Shown here one piece after another: positions 33,534-39,505 of a DNA stretch of 39,505 bases. Positions within the stretch are counted from its first letter, which is position 1. Each line of letters starts with the position of its first letter. Source of the DNA: Lachnospiraceae bacterium. Lineage in GTDB: Bacteria; Bacillota_A; Clostridia; Lachnospirales; Lachnospiraceae. The stretch covers positions 1 to 39,505 of the forward strand of contig JAILPG010000212.1 in assembly GCA_024699595.1 (NCBI GenBank), in the 5' to 3' direction. The translations under genes were made by a program, and so were the position numbers. The notes under the pieces were generated by a model that was not told where the DNA came from, ran no database searches, and saw only the letters and a program-made list of their open reading frames with translations.

Positions 33534-34592
33534 TCAGATGCTTCTTCGGTAATCGCTTGAAGATCTTACCACAACGCCTTTGGGCTTAAGTAACGTCAGT
33601 CTGTCCGGTTCCTTTTTATTGATCGCATCCATGACCGTTTTTATAAGTACCTGTCCCAGTGCATCATAATCATAATCAACGCTTGTGACCGCAGGGTCTG
33701 ATATCCTTGCAAGATCGGTATTGTCATAGCTTACGACCGATATGTCCTCGGGTATCCTGTAACCGTGTTTTTTGATGCTGTGTATCACACCTACGGCATT
33801 GTTGTCATTGATGCACAGGACCGCATCCGGGACCGGCTCTCCCGATAGCTTGAGCTTTAAAAACAGCTCATCCATCGTCTTTATACCGTCCTCAACCGAG
33901 TATCCGCCCCAATTGTGAAGATATATATCATCGGCTATAAAGCCGTATTTATCCTTCTGTTGTAAAAATCTTTTGTACTTGACATTTGTGGATTCGACAT
34001 CGTTCCTGCCCCCGAGCAGGGCTATGCGTCTGTTGTTGTAGTCATAAAGATGCTCAAGCAGCATGTCCATGGCTTCACTTGCGTCTATCTGCACTCTGTA
34101 GCAGCCGGTTCCGTCAAGCTTTCCGGTAACCACCATAGGGATCTCGGAGGCTATTTCATTAACTAGGTTTACATAATCTTTTTTTGATTCCAGATCATCC
34201 ACTGCCCCTCCGAGCTGTATGATAGCCTCAGCTCTCCACTCTATCAGCTTGTTGAGCTGTTTCTTTTCAATTTCTATATCAGCAAAGGAATTGAGCATCA
34301 TAAGGGTATACGCTTCCCTCTGGGCCGCCAGTTCGCATGCCACATAAAGATCGGCATAGAAGGTGTTTCTGATGTCCGCAACGATGATCCCTATGATCCT
34401 CGAACGGGTATCAGACAGGCCTCTTGCAACCGCACTCGGAGTAAAATTGTACTTTTCGATAAGAGAAAGTACTCTTTCCCTCTTATCACGAGCAACCCTT
34501 GCGTTGCCTGTCATCACTCTCGATACCGTTGCAGGAGAGACTCCCGCCTCCTTGGCTATCCTGTATATGGTTACCTTTCGATCCTCATTCAT
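33534..34592 (-). CDS. LacI/GalR family transcriptional regulator
   Basis: This 352-residue repressor-type protein has an N-terminal LacI helix-turn-helix (TIYRIAKEAGVSPATVSRVMTG, about 8-29) and hinge (AVARGLSDTRSRIIGIIV), then a periplasmic-binding-like sensor domain with the VLCINDNNAVG and ISVVSYDNTDLARISDPAVTSVDYD motifs. It probably controls the neighbouring glycosidase and transport genes in response to a sugar. It sits between two GH2 genes on the same strand. The ATG is the first possible start, because an in-frame TAA is six bases upstream. Its AAAGG site directly abuts the ATG, so translation may be weak, giving low repressor levels. No operator could be identified with confidence. 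Confidence 0.93.
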   Translation of the reverse strand: MNEDRKVTIYRIAKEAGVSPATVSRVMTGNARVARDKRERVLSLIEKYNFTPSAVARGLSDTRSRIIGIIVADIRNTFYADLYVACELAAQREAYTLMMLNSFADIEIEKKQLNKLIEWRAEAIIQLGGAVDDLESKKDYVNLVNEIASEIPMVVTGKLDGTGCYRVQIDASEAMDMLLEHLYDYNNRRIALLGGRNDVESTNVKYKRFLQQKDKYGFIADDIYLHNWGGYSVEDGIKTMDELFLKLKLSGEPVPDAVLCINDNNAVGVIHSIKKHGYRIPEDISVVSYDNTDLARISDPAVTSVDYDYDALGQVLIKTVMDAINKKEPDRLTLLKPKGVVVRSSSDYRRSI

Positions 34593-34646
34593 CCTTTACA
34601 CCAAAACCATCAGTTGTTATGCCTGTATAAGTTTCCATCGCCCTTT

Positions 34647-37103
34647 TTAAGGCTTTGCCGTACTGAAGCACAAACGGCATCCGGTTACTCCGTCGCCCCG
34701 GATATCTGCGGATATCTCACCCGGGATACCCGTGCTCTTTACGTATAACATAAGGTATCCTTCGTGGGTCTTCCGGCGCTTTTCCGTATAGGGTCTCGTA
34801 TCCGCAAGATCACCGTTATCCATATGCAGAAATACCGCTTCCCCGGATATCTCCGCCGTAAGCTCCCTGTCATCATCGCAGATCACATTACCGAAGCGGT
34901 CGGCAAGCATCACCCGTATCTGTATGGCAGCGTTCTCATCTGCCATGGGATCATCATCAAGAAGTTCCATCCTCACGACTCTTTCATCGCCGTGGGTTAC
35001 CAGACTGTCACTGTACTCATCACAGATATCCGTGTCCTCTGGATCCCTTGCAAAAACCGTAAGGGTACCGGCTTCAAAGGGTACCTGCCATGAAAACCTT
35101 CCCCTGTCATTCCTCGTCTTTTTCCCGAGACTCTTTCCGTTTAGGAAAAGCTCCGTCTCCGGGAGACTGCTGTATGCTTCCACATCGATGAGCTCGCCCT
35201 TCTCATAGTTCCATGAAAATGAAAATCCGTATCCCGTCTTATTATCCGCTGTTCTCATGGAAGACAGCTTCACAAAAGGCTCTTTGCTAAAGAGGCTCTT
35301 TCTGAAATAGTATTCGGCCTTTGGTATTCCCGCAGTCGTGATATGACCGGCATGTGAGCCTCTCTCCGGCCAGAGCCTCGTCTCACCGAGGTAATCGATC
35401 CCCGTCCACAGACACTGGCCCGAAATGTACTCATTATCGGTCACATATTTCCACTGTGAGTATTCATGTCCGTTCTCGGATCCGAATATCGGCTTAACGG
35501 GGAAGCGCTTATGATCCTCCTCATAATACTGTTCCTTGTAGTTGTAGCCGATAACATCAAGATCATCAAAGAGACCGATGCGTGATGAAAGCTCAGGGAA
35601 AGCAAAGGCTAAGGAAACCGGTCTGTTTGCATCGTATCTCCTTACAAGAGATGCGAGTTCTCTTACAAGGGCCTTAAGCCTTTCGGCATCAGGCTTTCTC
35701 TCATCATACATTCTCTCGGCCGCAGGTTTTCCCGCATCATTGTTGCCGGTCATCTCCGAAAAAGAGCTGTGACAGTAGGGGTCATTCGGATAATCTATTT
35801 CATTTCCTATGCTCCACATGATCACCGAGGGGTGATTACGGTGACTTTTTACAAAAGCTTCCACATCCCTCTCATGCCAGAGCGGATAATCGAGAAAATA
35901 ACCCTGATGCTTTGGCGGGTATACATTATGACCCTGCCACCATTTATTCTTCGGGCCTTCCCATTCATCAAATATCTCATCGATTACAAAAAAGCCCATC
36001 TCATCACAGAGCTCATACAGACAGTCACTGTGTGGATTGTGACTCATCCTTACCGTATTTGCTCCCATTTCCTTTAAAAGCTTTAGCCTGTTCTTCCATA
36101 CATTTTTAGGAACTGCATTTCCAAAGCTTCCGCAGTCCTCATGCAGGCAGACTCCCTTTATCTTTAAGGGAGTACCGTTACAGAAGAAGCCCCTGTCCGG
36201 ATCAAAATGCGTCTTTACTATTCCGACCTTTTCAGACAGCTCATCACCTACCCCGGACTCCGTTTCGATGACAGTCTTCCATTCATACAGATTCGGAGTA
36301 TCTGCAGACCAGAGCTTAAATGATCCGTCCTTACTCTGCATATCCGTCTCCGTCACTATATCAAGGGCCTTTTCCTCTCCTGCGTTAAGGGAATGCTCTT
36401 TAAGGGATATAAGTCTTGTGTTAAGATAGTCCTTTACACAGACGTTTACCGTATCCGGTGTATTGTTAACGATCACATGGGAGACCGCTATCCTTACCCT
36501 GCCTGAAGTGGTCCCGGTCCCATTTTCTGCGCCGGTAAACAAAGGCTCTGCAAAAAACTCTCTTTCGCCTGCTTTCTCATGCACCCTTTTCTGGATCAGG
36601 AGCCGTACGGGTCTTTCTATTCCCGATCCCGTATACCATCTCGAATCGGAAATATCCTCATGGTTTACCTCTACGGTGATGTAATTGGTCTTTGAAAAGA
36701 GCAGCGCATGGCTTATGTCAAAGGAAAAAGGAGTGTATCCGTATGCATGGCTTCCCAGATAATACTGGTTCATCCATATACGGCTTCTCTTATACACGCC
36801 TCCGAAACACAGGGTGATATCGTGATCCTTAAAGCTTTCCGGAATATCCACCGGGATACGGTAATAACCCTTGCCGCCCCTTACATATCCTGTTCCGCTT
36901 GAATACTCCTTAGAAAAAGGATAGTCCAGAGCCCAGTCATGAGGGAGAATGACCTCTCTCCACCTGTGTCCGTTTTTGTCCGTTACAGGATCCGTTTGCA
37001 AAGACGTATCCAAAGATGCAGAAGGCATATCATCCTCACGCATGCTCCATGCATCCTCTATATCATCAAGTGAAAACCATGCCCTGTTAAGAAATAGCTC
37101 CAT
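34647..37103 (-). CDS. Family 2 glycoside hydrolase (beta-galactosidase/glucuronidase-like)
   Basis: This 818-residue cytosolic enzyme has the GH2 layout: a sugar-binding jelly-roll (about 45-175) with GGKGYYR, an immunoglobulin-like domain, a TIM barrel starting near LKIKGVCLHEDCG (313-325), and C-terminal beta domains. The acid/base Glu is E435 in MWSIGNEID and the nucleophile is E543 in IFGSENG. It has no signal peptide. It belongs to the shorter GH2 group containing beta-galactosidases, beta-glucuronidases and related exo-enzymes; exact specificity is not readable. GGAG eight bases upstream supports the ATG at 37103. No promoter is evident in the 89 bases before it, so it may rely on readthrough past the terminator. 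Confidence 0.92.
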   Translation of the reverse strand: MELFLNRAWFSLDDIEDAWSMREDDMPSASLDTSLQTDPVTDKNGHRWREVILPHDWALDYPFSKEYSSGTGYVRGGKGYYRIPVDIPESFKDHDITLCFGGVYKRSRIWMNQYYLGSHAYGYTPFSFDISHALLFSKTNYITVEVNHEDISDSRWYTGSGIERPVRLLIQKRVHEKAGEREFFAEPLFTGAENGTGTTSGRVRIAVSHVIVNNTPDTVNVCVKDYLNTRLISLKEHSLNAGEEKALDIVTETDMQSKDGSFKLWSADTPNLYEWKTVIETESGVGDELSEKVGIVKTHFDPDRGFFCNGTPLKIKGVCLHEDCGSFGNAVPKNVWKNRLKLLKEMGANTVRMSHNPHSDCLYELCDEMGFFVIDEIFDEWEGPKNKWWQGHNVYPPKHQGYFLDYPLWHERDVEAFVKSHRNHPSVIMWSIGNEIDYPNDPYCHSSFSEMTGNNDAGKPAAERMYDERKPDAERLKALVRELASLVRRYDANRPVSLAFAFPELSSRIGLFDDLDVIGYNYKEQYYEEDHKRFPVKPIFGSENGHEYSQWKYVTDNEYISGQCLWTGIDYLGETRLWPERGSHAGHITTAGIPKAEYYFRKSLFSKEPFVKLSSMRTADNKTGYGFSFSWNYEKGELIDVEAYSSLPETELFLNGKSLGKKTRNDRGRFSWQVPFEAGTLTVFARDPEDTDICDEYSDSLVTHGDERVVRMELLDDDPMADENAAIQIRVMLADRFGNVICDDDRELTAEISGEAVFLHMDNGDLADTRPYTEKRRKTHEGYLMLYVKSTGIPGEISADIRGDGVTGCRLCFSTAKP

Positions 37104-37135
37104 AGTACGTTCTCCGCGCCAAAGCAGTCTTTAGG

Positions 37136-37166
37136 AAAAAAGGGCGTGCCGGGCACGCCCCTTTTT
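37136..37166. terminator. Bidirectional intrinsic terminator after the binding-protein gene
   Basis: GGGCGTGC and GCACGCCC form an 8-9-bp GC-rich stem with a very short loop (37142-37160). It is flanked by six A's on one side and five T's on the other, so it reads as a terminator on both strands. On the minus strand it lies 27 bases after the binding-protein stop and should cut transcription before the GH2 gene, at least partly. Confidence 0.85.
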
Positions 37167-37192
37167 CTGCTGTAATTTATTCTGTACCTGTC

Positions 37193-38782
37193 TTACTTGT
37201 ACAGCTCGTCGATCTGTCTCTGAAGCTCTGCAGTTACGTCATCGATTCCTGCTGCCTTAAGAGCATCCTGATACTCTTTAACGATCTCTTCTGCTGTTCC
37301 GGTATACTTACCGAAGGAGATCTGCTTCATGTAATTTGTATGGATCTCGGAGATGTTGTTGATCTGAGCCTGGATATTGTCAACATCGGGGATGAACTGT
37401 CCGTACGGATAGTCGATCTTGATCTTGTCATATTCCTCATAAAGCTTGTCTATAGCATCCCAGTTACGTGTAGCATCCTTGATCTCGAGATCATCGTTAC
37501 GTCCCCACCAGTAGTTCGTGGTGATCGCATCGGTATCTGCATTGTAGGATTCAGGCTGATATCTGAGGCCGTCCTCGTTGATATCCCACTGTCTGCCCTG
37601 TACGCCATAGTTGAAGAGCTCATAGCAGTCCTTGTCATTTCTGAGAAGGTCATAAACCATAAGTGCTCTCTCAGGATTCTTGGAAGCTGCCGAGATAGCC
37701 ATAGCACCGTGAGTGATGGAAAGAGCTACAACGTTCTTGGACTCTTCGCCGAAGTAGAAGAAGCCTGATGCTGCATCTGCATCTTCATAGATCGTGTTGT
37801 TTGAAGTATGTGAGCAAAGGTCTGTCCAGGTCTGAGTATGATGCTGCTCAGCTGCAACCTTTCCTACACGGTAATCTTCTCTGTTATCTGAATTGGTGTT
37901 GTTAAGAACGTCTGTCTTCCATACGCCGATGTTGTCCCATTCCTTCATCATCTTTGCGTACTCTACAAGTGAATCTGTATCTGTTACGAAAGGACTGTAA
38001 ACTGTATAAAGGTCATCCTTTGTGCCGCCCCACATAGCTCCGGAGTTAAGTCCGTCGATGGGAACATAATCGCTGTGTGATGCGATCCATCCGCTTGCCA
38101 TCTGTGCATACTGTGTTCCGTCTGAATCCCAGGGGATAACGTCGGGATATGCACCCTTTACATACTCAAAGTACTTTGTAAGATCTTCCCAGCAATGAAC
38201 TCCGTCTTCAAGACCTGCTTCCTTAGCCCAGTCAAGTCTGTAGATGAAGCCGTGGTTGGTCCACTGTGCATAATTGTCCTCAGGGATCAGATAGATGTTT
38301 CCGTCATACTTACACATCTCCCAGTGATCAGCGGGAACAGATTCCCAGGTCTTCGGGCAGTAAGTCTTGAGCATATCCTCTGAAAGCTCAAGGAAAGCAC
38401 CGTTCTTTGCATTCGGCCATGCATCCAGCCAGTCTGTTGCAGTACCTACAAGGTCAACAGTACCGTCCATCTGGGCAAGTGTCAGGTTGTAAACCGACAG
38501 ATAATCCGTCCAGTCGATGTAGTAGATCTCAAGCTCTGCATTAACCTTTTCCGTAAGGATAGCGTTGAGCTTTTCAAGCATCTCCTCGGTAGCGCCGTTG
38601 GTCGGCTTTCCGCCTGTGGTCATGTAAACAACCTTTACATGCTCTGAGGTGTCGATATCACCCGTGGAAGCCTCTGTCTTTGCTCCGCCGTCGGATGAAG
38701 GTGCTGTTCCGGCCGTGCCGCAGGCCATAAGGCCGAGAGCCATTGCGCCGGCTAACATTAATGCCATCAGTTTCTTTTTCAT
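37193..38782 (-). CDS. ABC sugar-binding lipoprotein with DUF3502-like tail
   Basis: This 529-residue lipoprotein has a signal peptide and lipobox LMAC (Cys at 21), a short low-complexity linker, then a family-1-type solute-binding fold beginning VKVVYMTTGGKP and running to about 430. The C-terminal part (YPYGQFIPD to the end) resembles the DUF3502 tail seen in clostridial oligosaccharide-binding proteins of the LplA/LipO type. It captures sugars outside the cell for the adjacent permease. AGGAGG nine to ten bases before the ATG supports the start. The permease gene is 122 bases upstream. A strong terminator follows, so it can be more abundant than downstream proteins. Confidence 0.93.
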   Translation of the reverse strand: MKKKLMALMLAGAMALGLMACGTAGTAPSSDGGAKTEASTGDIDTSEHVKVVYMTTGGKPTNGATEEMLEKLNAILTEKVNAELEIYYIDWTDYLSVYNLTLAQMDGTVDLVGTATDWLDAWPNAKNGAFLELSEDMLKTYCPKTWESVPADHWEMCKYDGNIYLIPEDNYAQWTNHGFIYRLDWAKEAGLEDGVHCWEDLTKYFEYVKGAYPDVIPWDSDGTQYAQMASGWIASHSDYVPIDGLNSGAMWGGTKDDLYTVYSPFVTDTDSLVEYAKMMKEWDNIGVWKTDVLNNTNSDNREDYRVGKVAAEQHHTQTWTDLCSHTSNNTIYEDADAASGFFYFGEESKNVVALSITHGAMAISAASKNPERALMVYDLLRNDKDCYELFNYGVQGRQWDINEDGLRYQPESYNADTDAITTNYWWGRNDDLEIKDATRNWDAIDKLYEEYDKIKIDYPYGQFIPDVDNIQAQINNISEIHTNYMKQISFGKYTGTAEEIVKEYQDALKAAGIDDVTAELQRQIDELYK

Positions 38783-38858
38783 TCTTTTTCCTCCTGTATG
38801 TTTTTTGGTGAATTATCGCAACAGGGACTGACATCCCTTTTACGATGATTTATCTGCA

Positions 38859-38882
38859 GTAAACAGAGTTTCCGCTGTTTAC
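38859..38882 (-). other. Hairpin between permease and binding-protein genes
   Basis: GTAAACAG and CTGTTTAC (8 bp, 8-base loop) lie between the permease stop and the binding-protein start, with a smaller AGGGA/TCCCT hairpin at 38823-38838. There is no T-tract. Such structures often stabilise the mRNA of the more highly made binding protein. GTAAAC-type palindromes can also serve as LacI-family operators, so an operator is possible. Confidence 0.35.
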
Positions 38883-38904
38883 CATACATTCACTGCCGCA
38901 ATAC

Positions 38905-39505
38905 TCAGCCCTTGACTGCGCCTACCGTGATACCGCCGATAAAGTATCTCTGCACGAAGGGATAAAACAGTACTATGGGGCCGGTCGCAAGCACCGCTGT
39001 TGCCATCTTGAGTCCTTCGGAAGGGATATCCTCAAGGGTGATATACTGTCCGGCTACCGAATTCTTGAGACTCTGTACTTCATTTACGACCTTGTAGAGG
39101 TTGTACTGAAGCGGTACCACTAAGATCTTGGAGCTTAAGAAAAGCGATGACTGGTACCATTCATTCCAGTATCCGAGCGCAAGAAACAGTCCAATGGTCG
39201 CAAGTGCGGGCTTGAGCATCGGAAGTATGAGGGCCGTAAAGATCTTCATATCGCCTGCCCCGTCTATCTTTCCGGACTCGGTGATCTCAAACGGTATGGA
39301 TTTTACGAAGTTCTTCATAAGTATGATGAGCCACGGGCTCATTAAGAGCGGAAGCAGCACGGCGAAATAGCTGTCCTTTAAGTGGTACGTCTGTGTCATT
39401 AACAGATAGTAAGGTGCAAGACCCGCCTGAAACAGGCTTGTAAAATATATGAAGAATGAGATCGCATTCCTGAGTACGAAGTCCTTACGTTGCAGAGCAT
39501 ATCCT
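38905..39505 (-). CDS. ABC sugar transporter permease (MalG/LplC-type), 5' end missing
   Basis: About 199 codons are present and the frame is open to the window edge, beginning GYALQRKDFVLRNAISFF. This is the C-terminal part of an inner-membrane permease. The ATPase-contact EAA loop reads ESGKIDGAGDMKIFTALILP, and several hydrophobic helices surround it, ending IGGITVGAVKG, a typical permease C-terminus. It would pair with another permease gene beyond the edge and with the binding lipoprotein downstream. The ATPase is not in the window; such systems often use a shared MsmK-type ATPase encoded elsewhere. An internal ATG at 39399 is not the start, because coding sense continues upstream. Confidence 0.93.
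   Translation of the reverse strand, partial: GYALQRKDFVLRNAISFFIYFTSLFQAGLAPYYLLMTQTYHLKDSYFAVLLPLLMSPWLIILMKNFVKSIPFEITESGKIDGAGDMKIFTALILPMLKPALATIGLFLALGYWNEWYQSSLFLSSKILVVPLQYNLYKVVNEVQSLKNSVAGQYITLEDIPSEGLKMATAVLATGPIVLFYPFVQRYFIGGITVGAVKG

Overview
The window looks like chromosome from a Clostridia-class Firmicute, most likely a Lachnospiraceae member (Butyrivibrio/Roseburia-like). The reasons are strong AGGAGG-type ribosome binding sites, TTGACA/TATAAT promoters with 17-bp spacers, medium G+C by eye, and gene families typical of that group: DUF4358 lipoprotein, DHHW protein beside an MBOAT acyltransferase, DUF1653 protein, an ABC sugar-binding lipoprotein with a DUF3502-like tail, and hybrid histidine kinases with 7TM-like sensors. 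No rRNA, tRNA, CRISPR array, insertion sequence or phage gene was seen. Genes are dense, and all are on the minus strand except a three-gene block at 17.0-19.5 kb.

Layout from left to right (minus-strand transcription runs right to left). 1-3.7 kb: start of a probable thymidylate synthase cut by the window edge, a beta-CASP metallo-beta-lactamase protein, and a membrane-anchored N-acetylmuramoyl-L-alanine amidase. The amidase follows a consensus sigma-A promoter and an unusual ~470-nt leader. 3.8-10.9 kb: a probable operon of PAP2 phosphatase, glyA, MBOAT O-acyltransferase, DHHW protein, SGNH hydrolase with a repeat-rich cytoplasmic tail, and DUF4358 lipoprotein. The last four look like a machine that acylates a surface polymer. 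11.0-16.9 kb: an operon of ABC-F ATPase, GreA-type factor, OGG-type DNA glycosylase, DUF1653 protein, GT2 glycosyltransferase and diacylglycerol-kinase-like lipid kinase. Its promoter is back to back with the promoter of a plus-strand block: a B12-binding-type radical SAM protein, then AzlC and AzlD.

19.6-30.2 kb: a tightly packed minus-strand run of glycogen phosphorylase, two hybrid histidine kinases, a divergent methionyl-tRNA-synthetase-like protein lacking a normal KMSKS loop, and a PtsI-family protein with an altered phosphohistidine loop. The junctions are almost gapless (TAG|GTG, TAATG, TAG|ATG), so a single transcript is likely. It starts at a promoter overlapping the lacZ stop codon, and its 5' leader can fold on itself. 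30.3-39.5 kb: a galactoside/oligosaccharide locus with an ABC permease (cut by the right edge), binding lipoprotein, bidirectional terminator, GH2 glycosidase, LacI-type regulator and LacZ-type beta-galactosidase. Imported sugars would be cleaved here and could feed the glycogen phosphorylase next door.

The features most worth follow-up are the glgP-kinase-kinase-MetRS-like-PtsI-like operon with its structured leader, the acyl-transfer cassette with the repeat-bearing SGNH protein, the amidase leader with chained mini-ORFs, and the in-frame triple repeat in the radical SAM protein. All calls come from reading the sequence and recalled family motifs; no search was run.
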